Shown here: in pieces, positions 7,348-16,531 of the stretch
Numbering within the stretch: the stretch's first letter is position 1
How the letters are laid out: every line of letters begins with the position of its first letter
IMG/VR virus record: IMGVR_UViG_3300017971_007885
Location: 36,483 to 100,482 of that record
DNA: 64,000 nucleotides
Strand: one strand, 5' to 3'
Origin: a virus
Made by a program: the position numbers and the translations under genes
Notes under the pieces: generated by a model
Told to the model about the DNA's origin: nothing
Seen by the model: only the letters and a program-made list of their open reading frames with translations
The model's database searches: none

Positions 7348-9021
7348 ATGAGCTTATCACTGACAGGGATGCAAGGTCTTCATGGCCTCATAGGTAGAGT
7401 GCGGTGGTTGTTGCGGGATGACTTTTGCGACACGAGAGCGGCCGGCGCTGTCGATGGCACCCCGGCCACGCCTGGACCTGGAACGAGAACGGTGGTTGAC
7501 ACGGGCAATCACATGTCTGTGAATGGAGATTTTTTGACCACAGATGGGTCCGTTGCAACAGGAGATCCACGATGCTACTACAATGTTGTGTTTACTAGAC
7601 AGGCCGGTCTAGTAGCTCTTTGTGATATTGAAACGAATTCACGGATCTATTTTGGATTTGATAGTGGCGTCGGGGCAGAGCCAGATCTAGCCGCCTTGTC
7701 GTTTAACGGAACGCCTCTTTTTGCTTGGGATGGTGGAGTGGCACGCCAGGTTGGAACCATAGTTCTTGGTGCAAAGTATAAACTGGGCATTGTGTTGCGC
7801 ACATCAGGGCTGTACTGTTTCATCAAAGGACAAGCATTCACACATTGGACACTATTGTGGTTCAGTGCCGCAAATAATACAGCAAATTTGTATCTAGGGG
7901 CTTGTGGACGAACAGGCACACTGGATAGTGATTTTATCCGTGTCCCAGACGCCCTATGGCTCCCAAACCCGCTTGCCCATGACTCTTTCACTCGTGCCAA
8001 CGGGCCGCTAGGATCAACGGAAGATACAGGGCCAGATGGACAACCGTCAACGATCAGGGTGTGGCAGTTGGGTGGGGCGACATGGGCCGTGAGTGCAAAT
8101 GAAGCCGTCAACACGCCAACGTTGGGATCGGAAGAATTGACCAACGGTAACTTTACAGCCTGGACCGGGGATGATCCGGATAATTGGTCCGTTTTACTTG
8201 AGGATGTGAACAACTATGTCACCGAAAATCCGGCCAACAACGCACAAGTTGTGTCGGACGGATCAGCAGGTGTCAATCTCCGGCAGTCTTGCATGGGCGA
8301 AGGGTGGTTTCGCATTCAAGCGGTCGTTTCTGCACATGCCGTTGGCGGGCTTAAAATCTACAACACTGATGGGGAATGGATTTTTCAAAGCGGAAAACCC
8401 AATGCGGTTGGAACGTGGGAGAGTAGCCAATACAACAGCGGTGTAGGAATGTCGCTCATCGTCCAGGCGGCGGCGGCCTGTGATATCACGCTTGATAGTG
8501 TCAGCGTGAAACGGCTGACCACAAAAGAGCTATTCTCAGCCGTGCAAGTAGCAACGGCAGATGTACTTGCCAGTGTCGAGATTGACGCAATGCCAGTTTC
8601 AGGAACTGAATATGCCCAGGCCGGCCTTATGCTCAACCTTGACGATCCGGACAACCCGCAAAACTATGTGTTAGTCCTTATGGATACAGCACCGTTGTCA
8701 CTCGGATTTGTGCGAATTCACAAGTGGGTAGCCGGGGTGAGGACGAATGTTGCAAACACAAGTGTTGCTTATGTACCCGGCGCAACGCTTGTAGCCGTTA
8801 AGGATGGCACATCCTATTCAGTGTACTATAACAACTCGCTCGTAGGAACGACACAGACCATTGCTGATGCCGGGATTATCAATAACACGTTACACGGCAT
8901 GTTCAGCACGCACGAAGACAACCAGTTAGACAACTTTCAGGTGTTCGCTCGTGGAACAGGTAACGAGTACAACCGGCTGGATGCGTGGTCATTTGACGGC
9001 AATTGTGCTGCCTGTGTTTGA
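7348..9021 (+). CDS. Large modular surface or tail-fibre protein with lectin-like modules
   Basis: 557 residues, beta-rich. At least two jelly-roll-type modules are suggested by DDFCDTR...GTRTVVDTGNHMSVNGDFLTT near the N-terminus and by AHDSFTRANGPLGSTEDTG (about residue 212), the usual start of concanavalin/LamG-like modules in phage fibres. A carbohydrate-binding-like segment (LTNGNFTAWTGDDPDNW) lies between them. I infer binding to host surface glycans. It sits between the portal and the protease, an unusual site for a fibre gene. Confidence 0.65.
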   Translation: MSLSLTGMQGLHGLIGRVRWLLRDDFCDTRAAGAVDGTPATPGPGTRTVVDTGNHMSVNGDFLTTDGSVATGDPRCYYNVVFTRQAGLVALCDIETNSRIYFGFDSGVGAEPDLAALSFNGTPLFAWDGGVARQVGTIVLGAKYKLGIVLRTSGLYCFIKGQAFTHWTLLWFSAANNTANLYLGACGRTGTLDSDFIRVPDALWLPNPLAHDSFTRANGPLGSTEDTGPDGQPSTIRVWQLGGATWAVSANEAVNTPTLGSEELTNGNFTAWTGDDPDNWSVLLEDVNNYVTENPANNAQVVSDGSAGVNLRQSCMGEGWFRIQAVVSAHAVGGLKIYNTDGEWIFQSGKPNAVGTWESSQYNSGVGMSLIVQAAAACDITLDSVSVKRLTTKELFSAVQVATADVLASVEIDAMPVSGTEYAQAGLMLNLDDPDNPQNYVLVLMDTAPLSLGFVRIHKWVAGVRTNVANTSVAYVPGATLVAVKDGTSYSVYYNNSLVGTTQTIADAGIINNTLHGMFSTHEDNQLDNFQVFARGTGNEYNRLDAWSFDGNCAACV

Positions 9022-9030
9022 CTGCTTTTA

Positions 9031-9087
9031 ATGGAATCAGGCGATTTCCTACTACTCGAAAGCGGGGACAAGATTTTATTGGAGTAA
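9031..9087 (+). CDS. Micro-ORF encoding an ESGDFLLLESGDKILLE peptide
   Basis: An 18-codon frame, ATG at 9031 to TAA at 9085-9087, fills the gap between two fibre genes. The peptide is a near-repeat, ESGDFLLLESGDKILLE, a pattern I recognise from the edges of phage fibre proteins. It lacks a strong ribosome binding site, so it may be translationally coupled, or be a leftover of a longer fibre gene. Confidence 0.4.
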   Translation: MESGDFLLLESGDKILLE

Positions 9088-9091
9088 AACG

Positions 9092-11263
9092 ATGCCCGAC
9101 ACAAAGATATCAAATTTGACACCGTTGGCTACCGCCGTTAAAGGTGACGTGCTCCCGATCGTCAACGGGGGCGCAACCAAAAAGATCACGGTTGAAGACT
9201 TGTTGCGTTACGAGAACGTGATCACGGTTGCCAAAAGCGGGCCGGCGGACTATACAACTATTGAAGCGGCTCTTGCTGTAGCGGCGGCTCGTGATGTGAT
9301 CATGGTTGCGCCGGGTATCTATTCTGAAAACAACCCTTTGACCGTGCCCGATCAGGTCACGATCATGGCACTCGGGGAGCAGAACACAACCCGGATAGAA
9401 GCAGCCAATGCCAACCAGGATCTGTTCACGAGTGCTAACTTTTTTATCGTCACGGGCTTTTCTATTGCCGATGTAGCTGGAACTGGTTGGATCATTGACG
9501 TAAACGCCGCCGATGCCGTGATTTTTGAGGACTGTGTTGTCTATGAGTGTGAGCAGGGATTCAGAACGTCTCACGTGTCCGCCACGCTGACCTTGGGCAA
9601 TATATTCTTTTTGACCTTGGGCGTTACCAAGACCGATCCGTGCGTTCGGAACAACGCCGGAAACATCACCGTTGCCGGTGGGCGTATTGGCGTAGGCTCT
9701 TTGATCGGTTGCGTTTTCAATGTGGACGGCGCAAATGCGATCACCACCGTGCTTCACTTTCTGACATTTGAAACCACCGTTGACTATGTTGTGGTAGCTG
9801 ACAACGGGGCACGCTCTGTTTTTACCGGGTGTTCGTTTGTGGGAATGAACGATGCGGCTTCTTTGGCCGGTGGAAGCGATACGCGATTTGTCGCCACGTC
9901 TGTCTTTTTGGCCGGGAATGATGCGATCCGAATTGAAAACAGCGGAGCCAACACAAACTTTGTAGGCCAAGGGATCACGGTTGAGTCAACGACTCGCTAC
10001 GATCTCAACATTTTGAGTGCAACGGGTACAGTATCGGGGTTTGGACAGTCTGCGCTTGATCAGATGAACTTTGTTACGGGAGCGCAGTTTACAGCCAGCT
10101 TTGTGGACTTGAAAGAGGACGACGAAGGGCTGAATGTCGTTGGGGAACTTCACGTTGGCATACCGGAACTTGGCGCAGAATCGGTTATGGGCCAGGGCGA
10201 TAGTTACACACGTGGTATGCTTGTCTACACTTATAATCCAGCCGGGCCGGTGTGGGCTGATGTTAGTGTCGCCGCCCGATCTGCTTCCGGGTCCACATTC
10301 ACATTTCCGGCAGTGGCGGCAAATAACGCGATCTATGTTGCTTCCAGCTTGGCGGATGCTTCGGACTATTTGCACCACGATGGAATCAAGGCCAGCATTA
10401 CAACCGCCGCCGTTTTGGGTGGTGGGTCGATCGTGGTCGAATACTGGAACGGGGCGGCCTGGGTGCCCATTGATCACATGTCCACGCTATCAAATGCCCC
10501 CTATACTCAGTATGGAAAGAATATCTTTGAGCGGACAGGCTCCGAACAAATCCGCTATCCGTTGGCCTTTGTATCGTCTTGGACCAAAAACGATCCAGTG
10601 ACGCCGGCCATTGGCACAAATTACTTTTGGATGCGTTTCCGGGTTGTAGGCGGGATTACCACGGCACCGATCTTTGAGCAATTCAAGCTACACACCGATC
10701 GCTTTGAGGTTAACGCTGATGGCGTCACGGAGTATTTTGGCCATGCCCGCTATCCGCAAGATTTGAGACTAGACTATCGGGAACTAAGCGGCTTTTCTCC
10801 AGGCAATCAGAATGTTGCTTATGGAACCGGGGTCACGTTTGTTTATATCAATAACAAGTTTGTAGATGGCAAAAAGGACGGATTTGGTGTTTACGTGACC
10901 ATTCCGACAGGTATCGACACAAGTTTGCCACTCCGCTTTGCCTGGAACTGGTATGCAGACACGGCCAATGCCGGGGATGTGGAATTTACTGTAGAAGATA
11001 TACAGCTTGAGGTAGGTGATCTGATAGATGGCACGGCCGGCACCACAACTTATACCACGGTTGAGACTGTCGGGGCTGGAACCAGATACGTTTTCCGCCA
11101 GTCTTACCTTGACCTGGATATCTCGGATTTGGTGCCTGGGGAAGCCGTGGCCATCGCTCTTTATCGTGATGCAACAGCACCCAATGATCCGCCTGATACA
11201 CTAAACGGTGATGTTGTGATCTTTGGTGATATCCGGGCGATCGGTTACTTTTGGCGGCCATGA
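9092..11263 (+). CDS. Tailspike-like right-handed beta-helix protein
   Basis: 723 residues. The N-terminus KISNLTPLATAVKGDVLPIV followed by GGATKKITVEDLL matches the short head-binding repeat common at the start of phage tailspikes. Residues about 45-330 look like a parallel beta-helix (DYTTIEAALAVAAARDVIMVAPG, then many short GCSF/GCVF turns), as in pectate-lyase-fold depolymerases. The second half is beta-rich with WNGAAWVPIDH and FWMRFRVVGG. I infer a glycan-binding or glycan-cleaving spike. The stop overlaps the ATG of the protease gene. Confidence 0.75.
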   Translation: MPDTKISNLTPLATAVKGDVLPIVNGGATKKITVEDLLRYENVITVAKSGPADYTTIEAALAVAAARDVIMVAPGIYSENNPLTVPDQVTIMALGEQNTTRIEAANANQDLFTSANFFIVTGFSIADVAGTGWIIDVNAADAVIFEDCVVYECEQGFRTSHVSATLTLGNIFFLTLGVTKTDPCVRNNAGNITVAGGRIGVGSLIGCVFNVDGANAITTVLHFLTFETTVDYVVVADNGARSVFTGCSFVGMNDAASLAGGSDTRFVATSVFLAGNDAIRIENSGANTNFVGQGITVESTTRYDLNILSATGTVSGFGQSALDQMNFVTGAQFTASFVDLKEDDEGLNVVGELHVGIPELGAESVMGQGDSYTRGMLVYTYNPAGPVWADVSVAARSASGSTFTFPAVAANNAIYVASSLADASDYLHHDGIKASITTAAVLGGGSIVVEYWNGAAWVPIDHMSTLSNAPYTQYGKNIFERTGSEQIRYPLAFVSSWTKNDPVTPAIGTNYFWMRFRVVGGITTAPIFEQFKLHTDRFEVNADGVTEYFGHARYPQDLRLDYRELSGFSPGNQNVAYGTGVTFVYINNKFVDGKKDGFGVYVTIPTGIDTSLPLRFAWNWYADTANAGDVEFTVEDIQLEVGDLIDGTAGTTTYTTVETVGAGTRYVFRQSYLDLDISDLVPGEAVAIALYRDATAPNDPPDTLNGDVVIFGDIRAIGYFWRP

Positions 11264-12480
11264 TGACTCAAAATCAACTTGTTTTTTCAAACCAACCCGA
11301 TTCATCGATCTTTGTTTGGAAGGCAATGGGAGATCGGTGGTATGTGGCCATCGTTTCAAAGGCAACCACGGACCGGGTTGGCGAACTGGTTACAATCAAG
11401 GGAATGGACTTTGCGATCGACGTTGCAAAGCGGCACAATTATCATTCCGGGCTCTACATCGAACATGCGGTGCCATGGACACGCATAGGGCGATCGGTGC
11501 GCGAAATGCGAATTGGAAAGCTGTGGATCGAGATCGGGAAGTTTTATAAGAACCCATTAGCAAAACTAGCCTATAAGGCATTGCAAAAGGCCAAAGACGG
11601 CGCGATTAGGTTGAGCGTGGGCTTCTTAACGCCAGCAAAGCAACGGAAACTTGGCGTATATACAAAGCTTTTGAAGTTTGACACGAGTTTGGTGCTTAAA
11701 CCGGCTCACCCAGAAACACACATCATAGTGGGAGGTAACAAAATGAGTGATCTAATGCAACGGGTCTTGAAACTGCTTGGCCCTGAGAATCCGGAAGAGG
11801 AAGAACAGGCCATGGCAATGCTCAAGGAGTTGTTCACCGGATCGAAGTCCATGGACGGTGATCTTGCCTTAGTGGGGAAGGCCGGAAAAGGCAAGGACGA
11901 CGACGACAAGAGCGGTTTCCCGGCTTTTCTGAAGAAAGTCAAAGCCGGGGACAAAGAATTGTTTGGCATGCTGGAAAAGATGGCTGAAGAGATGCCCGAC
12001 AATGAAGCTCTGAAAAAGGCTTGTGCGACGATGAAGAAACGCATGAGCGAATACCCGGCCATCGAAGAGAAGCAGGAACCGCCCCCGGAAGAGGAAGAGG
12101 AAGAAGAAGAGGCAGTGGCCGCCAAAACAAAGAGCGGTGAAGGGGTCGAGACTCTGCTTACCGCTGTAGCGGAGATCGTGGACGCCAGGCTTGTCCCGAT
12201 CACGGAAGCCCTTGCCGGATTATCAAGCACGCCGGGCCAGGTCGTGGAACTGACCGAACGGGTCAAGAACTTGGAAGCCGGGGACCAGGCGGCGGAAGTG
12301 ATCGCAGCTTTGGTCAAGCGGTTGCCTGACATGGCTTTTGCTCAGTCCACCCGGCCATCCGACGATGCTGAAGACGTTGGCGACACGGCGGACTTGATCG
12401 AAGAGCTTCAGAAACGGCTTGACTTTGGCGACGATGAACCACAGCACCCACTTGCGCATTTTATTGGCGCGGGCGAGTAG
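11260..12480 (+). CDS. Prohead protease fused to scaffold domain
   Basis: 406 residues from the ATG at 11260, which overlaps the previous stop; ATG 11263 is equally possible. Residues about 15-150 match HK97/Mu-type prohead serine proteases: VWKAMGDRWYVAIVSKATTD, then HNYHSGLYIEHAVPW with a candidate catalytic histidine, then AIRLSVGFLTP with a candidate serine. The C-terminal 230 residues are acidic and coiled-coil-like (runs of Glu around residue 285), as expected of a scaffold. A consensus GGAGGTAACA at 11731-11740 precedes an in-frame ATG at 11743, so the scaffold part may also be made separately. The major capsid gene follows. Confidence 0.8.
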   Translation: MMTQNQLVFSNQPDSSIFVWKAMGDRWYVAIVSKATTDRVGELVTIKGMDFAIDVAKRHNYHSGLYIEHAVPWTRIGRSVREMRIGKLWIEIGKFYKNPLAKLAYKALQKAKDGAIRLSVGFLTPAKQRKLGVYTKLLKFDTSLVLKPAHPETHIIVGGNKMSDLMQRVLKLLGPENPEEEEQAMAMLKELFTGSKSMDGDLALVGKAGKGKDDDDKSGFPAFLKKVKAGDKELFGMLEKMAEEMPDNEALKKACATMKKRMSEYPAIEEKQEPPPEEEEEEEEAVAAKTKSGEGVETLLTAVAEIVDARLVPITEALAGLSSTPGQVVELTERVKNLEAGDQAAEVIAALVKRLPDMAFAQSTRPSDDAEDVGDTADLIEELQKRLDFGDDEPQHPLAHFIGAGE

Positions 12481-12544
12481 CCAACCCATTCTAGTGCACG
12501 ATTGCACGGAATGAAACCCAGAAACACATTTTGGAGGTAACAAG

Positions 12545-13990
12545 ATGGATCAAAACACATTATCAATGCTTGTCCGGTTGGCTGAATCGGGCCAGTCAGA
12601 AACCCTACTGAACCTCTTGGGCAATGACATGGGCGGTGTGGCTGTGCGCCGGAAAGCACTCACCAACACTCTTTTGTACGGCAATGGTGGGTTGTTTACC
12701 GTTTGTGCGGATGACAACTTGATCAACGCATCGGTGAACGATGATGGCATTTGTGCCGTTATTCCCTGGAAGCCCACCACGGCGGATGTGCGCCGCCAAC
12801 CCGTGATCACGGCGATCGGACACTTGGGCGGCTACGCTCAACCAACCGATCAGTGTGGCGATCCCCCGGTCAGCGATTGGCGGGGGTGTGAACTCGAATG
12901 GTGCATTGGCCGCATCCGTGGCCGATCCCCCGAGTATGACCGGCTGGATCTTGGCACCCGATGGTGCGAGAAATACCCGATCTTTCGCACCTTTGGTAGT
13001 TTGACCGTGGGCGGGCAAACGATCGCTCCCACTGGCACCCAGATCCAGAATGATGCAGAGTGGGGAGCCGTGGCCGCCGCCATCCAGGTCCGCCAGGTGC
13101 TTGGACGCTGGATCTATACTGGCAACCGGTCCACAAACCGGAACATGTTCGATGGGTTCCAGATCCTGATCAACACCGGTTATACCGATGTTCAGAGCCG
13201 GATCCCGTGCCCCGCCGTTGACTCGAAGATCGAGGACTTTGAAAGCGACTGCATCAGCGACGAAACGAGCGGCAAGAACATCTATGCCTACCTGGAAGCC
13301 GTTGTGCAACGGATCATCCAGAGGGCACGCCAGGCCGGTCTAGGCCGTCCCAAAGCGGAAGATATGGTGCTTGTGATGCGCACCGAGATGGCAGAAGCCT
13401 TGTATGAGTATTGGGCTTGCCAGATCGGGCCGTGCTCCACCACGCTCCCAGTGGCTGGAACGGCAACCAACCAAGTGCAGTTTGTGTCTTCCGACTGGGC
13501 ACGCCAGTTTGCCGATGACCTACGCCGCCGTGAAGTGCTCTTGGTGCACGGTATGTACATCCCGGTTGTGACCGACGATTACATGCCCTTTACCAATGGA
13601 GCAGGGGTCAATAACCGGATCTCGGATATCTACATCTTGACGCTTCAGATCTCGGGGCTGCCCAACGTTTACGGTGAATTCCAGGACTTCCGGGCGGGCG
13701 TGGGTGACTCGATCACCGGCTTCAATGAAGAACTTTACGGTGGTCAGCCAACCGATGAGGGCCGCTTTTACGTATGGCAAGAGCGAACCAACACTTGCTT
13801 TGACGTGAGGCTTGCCGTGAAACCACGCTTGGTTGTGGCTATGCCCTTCCTTTGTGGCCGGGTATCCAACGTTTGCGTGACGCCGCTTAACCCGCCGTTG
13901 TCGAGCTATCCGCCAGATGGTAGCCCGTATTACCCCGATGGTGGCGCTTACGATGCCACGTATGACGCCGGGGACTGCGTGTATAGCTAG
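12545..13990 (+). CDS. Major capsid protein, HK97-fold candidate
   Basis: 481 residues with the best ribosome binding site of the region (TTGGAGGTAACAAG before the ATG). Its place directly after the protease/scaffold gene and its length fit a major capsid protein. The central part (NRNMFDGFQILINTGYTDV, RAQAGLG-type helix, MVLVMRTEMAEAL, VLLVHGMYIPVVTDDYMPF) matches the order of HK97-fold subunits, with a long helix before the P-domain and a late beta element. It has 14 cysteines, unusually many. An ATTATCAA copy lies at codons 5-8. Confidence 0.85.
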   Translation: MDQNTLSMLVRLAESGQSETLLNLLGNDMGGVAVRRKALTNTLLYGNGGLFTVCADDNLINASVNDDGICAVIPWKPTTADVRRQPVITAIGHLGGYAQPTDQCGDPPVSDWRGCELEWCIGRIRGRSPEYDRLDLGTRWCEKYPIFRTFGSLTVGGQTIAPTGTQIQNDAEWGAVAAAIQVRQVLGRWIYTGNRSTNRNMFDGFQILINTGYTDVQSRIPCPAVDSKIEDFESDCISDETSGKNIYAYLEAVVQRIIQRARQAGLGRPKAEDMVLVMRTEMAEALYEYWACQIGPCSTTLPVAGTATNQVQFVSSDWARQFADDLRRREVLLVHGMYIPVVTDDYMPFTNGAGVNNRISDIYILTLQISGLPNVYGEFQDFRAGVGDSITGFNEELYGGQPTDEGRFYVWQERTNTCFDVRLAVKPRLVVAMPFLCGRVSNVCVTPLNPPLSSYPPDGSPYYPDGGAYDATYDAGDCVYS

Positions 13991-14003
13991 AAGGGCGGCT
14001 TGA

Positions 14004-14852
14004 ATGAGCCGGAGTGATAGGGGAAGCCCTTCCGGGGCTTCCCCCACTGTACACCTTGTGGGCAAGCGAGATCCGTGGATCTTAGGCAGGTATGCCGATA
14101 TCTTGACCGGGCGGCTTGGTTGGTCAATCGGAGAACGTCCAAAAACGGACGTGGCCTTGAACCTCTTTTGGCCTTACTTGTCGATCATGGTCGGGGATCC
14201 GCTCCCACAGACCAAGAACGCCGCTTTTTTCACGCACCTTGAAGAAGCGGAAAGAGGCCGTACCCAGTCAAAAATAAACCGATGGCATAACGCGGCTCAA
14301 GTGGTGGACCTGCGGATCTGCATGACTGCCAAATACAGGGAGATCTTGGCTCCCCATGGGCCAACGGTGCACGTGCCGGTACCCATAGAAGAGCAGTTTG
14401 CGCCCTGCAAATTGCGGGTGGGTGTGGCCGGGAAGGTGTATGATTTATCTCGCAAGGGTGAAGACCTGGTGCGGCAATTGGTCAACACCAAAGAATTTGA
14501 CGTGATCGGGGCCGGAGAAGGATGGCCGTGCCCCACAAAGTTTTACAAGTGGGCGGATATGCCCAAATTTTATCAATCGCTTGATGTGTTCCTGGTTACG
14601 TCTGAAGTGGAAGGCGGGCCGGTAACGATGCTAGAGGCGCTTAGATGTGGCGTGCCGGTTGTGGCTCCGGCACACGTGGGAATGGTGGATGAATTCCAGG
14701 TGGCCACATACAAGCGGGGCAATTTTCAATCAATGCTTGCCCGGCTCCGGACCTTCCAGTTGGGAAGGATAAAGCGATATCAGAGCGTGGCCAATAGAAC
14801 GGTGGAAAACTTTGCGCAAGCCTGTCAACAAGCCATCGAACGGGTATGCTAA
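14004..14852 (+). CDS. GT-B glycosyltransferase, family 4-like
   Basis: 282 residues. The C-terminal half carries the GT4 nucleotide-sugar signature: SLDVFLVTSEVEGGPVTMLE followed by ALRCGVPVVAP, with the E-x7-E pair. The N-terminal half is shorter than in full GT4 enzymes. It probably transfers a sugar from a nucleotide donor, perhaps onto virion protein. A 10 bp hairpin lies just inside the start (14020-14044), but AGAAGGG upstream of ATG 14004 supports this start. It heads a sugar-modification cassette placed directly after the capsid gene. Confidence 0.82.
   Translation: MSRSDRGSPSGASPTVHLVGKRDPWILGRYADILTGRLGWSIGERPKTDVALNLFWPYLSIMVGDPLPQTKNAAFFTHLEEAERGRTQSKINRWHNAAQVVDLRICMTAKYREILAPHGPTVHVPVPIEEQFAPCKLRVGVAGKVYDLSRKGEDLVRQLVNTKEFDVIGAGEGWPCPTKFYKWADMPKFYQSLDVFLVTSEVEGGPVTMLEALRCGVPVVAPAHVGMVDEFQVATYKRGNFQSMLARLRTFQLGRIKRYQSVANRTVENFAQACQQAIERVC
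14020..14044 (+). promoter_or_regulatory. Perfect GC-rich hairpin after the capsid gene
   Basis: GGGGAAGCCC (14020-14029) pairs fully with GGGCTTCCCC (14035-14044) around a 5-base loop. There is no T-run, so it is probably not an intrinsic terminator. It may stabilise the 3' end of the abundant capsid mRNA or dampen translation of the glycosyltransferase, within whose first codons it lies. Confidence 0.6.
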
Positions 14853-14862
14853 CACAGGGGCC

Positions 14863-15501
14863 ATGTTTGTGGCTTATGGTCAGAAAGCGATCCAATGTTT
14901 CTATGATTGTGCGGAATCGCTCCGAGTGCATCACCCGGATATGCCTATAGTGGTGATCGGGGATCAATCAATCGTTTTCCCGAATTGCACGTGCCTACAG
15001 GAGCCAAGCACCGATATCGGAGCCAGAAGCATCAAGACTCAGATTTGGCGGTATGTACCCGATGGTTGGACATATGCGCTATACATGGATGTTGACACAC
15101 TTGTATTGAAACCGCTAGATCGTTTCTTGCAACCATTGCTTGACGGTTGGGAACTGGTTATGGTCCGGGATGAGTTGGCGGATGTAGTGGATCGGTGCCG
15201 ACTCAAGAACAATGAAGAAAAGCAACACATCAAGAACGCTTTTGGGACCGGGGAACTAGTCCAGTTTGCGGGCGGTTTGTTTTCTTGGCGTATATGCCCA
15301 ACAGTGCAACGTTTTTTCGAGATATGGCATGCAGAGTGGGGCCGTTTCAGCTTCAGGGATCAAGGGGCTTTGGTGCGGGCCTTGGCACTTACGCCGGTCA
15401 AACTTTGGCCACTCGGATGGGCGGCCAATGCTTCCAAACGAGAGCATGCGATCGAAGTATGGCATATACACGGCAAGGCCAGAATGGCAGGTGCTCAATG
15501 A
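14863..15501 (+). CDS. Glycosyltransferase with DxD motif (GT8-like fold)
   Basis: 212 residues from the ATG at 14863, preceded by CAGGGG. YALYMDVDTLVLKPLDRFL holds a DVD metal-binding motif, followed by ELVMVRDE and later FAGGLFSW and DQGALVRAL, the order seen in GT-A enzymes that use nucleotide sugars (GT8 and related). It overlaps the next gene by ATGA. Together with the GT4 and GT2 genes it suggests stepwise building of a glycan. Confidence 0.7.
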   Translation: MFVAYGQKAIQCFYDCAESLRVHHPDMPIVVIGDQSIVFPNCTCLQEPSTDIGARSIKTQIWRYVPDGWTYALYMDVDTLVLKPLDRFLQPLLDGWELVMVRDELADVVDRCRLKNNEEKQHIKNAFGTGELVQFAGGLFSWRICPTVQRFFEIWHAEWGRFSFRDQGALVRALALTPVKLWPLGWAANASKREHAIEVWHIHGKARMAGAQ

Positions 15502-16517
15502 CTTGGTTACAAGCATGGATTATCAATCAAGATCCGGTTGCCCAGTTGGCCGTAGCGGAAAAAGGTGGGCCGGGCTCCGGGAACTGGGGACACGCCGGAG
15601 TAAAGGGCACTCGTGGCGGATCTGCTCCTAAACGGGGCAAAGGTGCGGCCATGTCTTTGGCTACTGGCAAGGATTGGGAAGAGCGCCAGATGCAAACCAT
15701 AGAAGATGCTTACTTGGCAGATGCTGAAGATAGTTCCAAGCGACTTTATCAAGCCGCCGTGAAGGGTGGCAAGCTGTCTACCAAAGAACAAAGAAAGGAT
15801 GCCCTGAAGAGCTACAAAGCACTCAAAGAATTAGACCGGCATAGCATGTATGAGCCGATGGATGACTATCCGGCTATGTCGGAAGCCCTTGCCTATACTG
15901 TTAGTCATGGCAGTTTGAAACAAGCAAGGGCCAACTTCCAAGAAATTGCCGATCTGTTGGTAGATCCAAAACGTAAAGAAGAAGAAGAGTGGAAAGTGCA
16001 CCGGGTGGATGCCATAACACGGGCCAGGGGTGAACGAGTGCCGGGCCTAAAGAAACAAGCAAAGCCAAAGCCGGTTGAGGTAGTAAAGCCGTCCGGACCG
16101 GAAGCAAAAAAGATCTTGGATGCCAAACCGGTCACGGATGACTATTATATAAACCGCCCAGTAAGCCGGAGAACGATCGGGGGCGGGGTAACAAGCGAAT
16201 GGCAGAAGGTCAAGGCCAAGCCGGTTAAGGTAGCGGGCTATGAAGATCAAGATTTTTTCATTCACCGGCCATTGGGCTCCAGAAAAAGCGGTTGGACTAT
16301 CTCAGAAGGCCGCACCGGTACATCACTTGTTTTACAATACGGCGGCACTCAGGCCAAAGCCATCCGAAAGCTTACGACTATACTGGACAAAATAAAGAAA
16401 GCAGGGCGGACCACGTTTCAGAACAAAATAACCAGTGCCGTGAACGCCAGTACACAAAGAGGTCAGCCTTTGCAATCGCCCCGCTATGGCGGAACAGGGC
16501 CAATATATAGGGGCTAG
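15498..16517 (+). CDS. GGPGSGNWGH-module protein of unknown function
   Basis: 339 residues starting at an ATGA overlap. Residues 23-42 repeat the module GGPGSGNWGHAGVKGTRGGS, also present in the metallopeptidase at 208-1245. The rest is lysine-rich and mostly helical, with near-repeats DDYYINRPVSRRTIGGG and EDQDFFIHRPLGSRKSGW about 40 residues apart. No catalytic motif is evident. The gene is embedded among glycosyltransferases, so it may be the modified or scaffolding partner, but that is speculation. Confidence 0.65.
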   Translation: MTWLQAWIINQDPVAQLAVAEKGGPGSGNWGHAGVKGTRGGSAPKRGKGAAMSLATGKDWEERQMQTIEDAYLADAEDSSKRLYQAAVKGGKLSTKEQRKDALKSYKALKELDRHSMYEPMDDYPAMSEALAYTVSHGSLKQARANFQEIADLLVDPKRKEEEEWKVHRVDAITRARGERVPGLKKQAKPKPVEVVKPSGPEAKKILDAKPVTDDYYINRPVSRRTIGGGVTSEWQKVKAKPVKVAGYEDQDFFIHRPLGSRKSGWTISEGRTGTSLVLQYGGTQAKAIRKLTTILDKIKKAGRTTFQNKITSAVNASTQRGQPLQSPRYGGTGPIYRG

Positions 16518-16531
16518 AAGGGATACTTGAC

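Noticed and set aside
7052-7351. Alternative hydrophobic frame over 7105-7347
   Set aside because: It starts inside the previous gene and lacks the DLDH and RPFHIP motifs; the 7105 frame has a better ribosome binding site. Not fully excluded.
9110-9970. Minus-strand open frame (286 codons) opposite the tailspike gene
   Set aside because: Antisense shadow of a well-supported beta-helix gene, no initiation context.
12605-13309. Long minus-strand open frame (234 codons) opposite the capsid gene
   Set aside because: It lies antisense to a clear capsid gene, has no ribosome binding site, and its sequence looks like a reverse reading of codon-biased DNA.
14020-14044. Intrinsic terminator after the capsid gene
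   Set aside because: The stem is perfect but no T-run follows, and a gene starts upstream of it.
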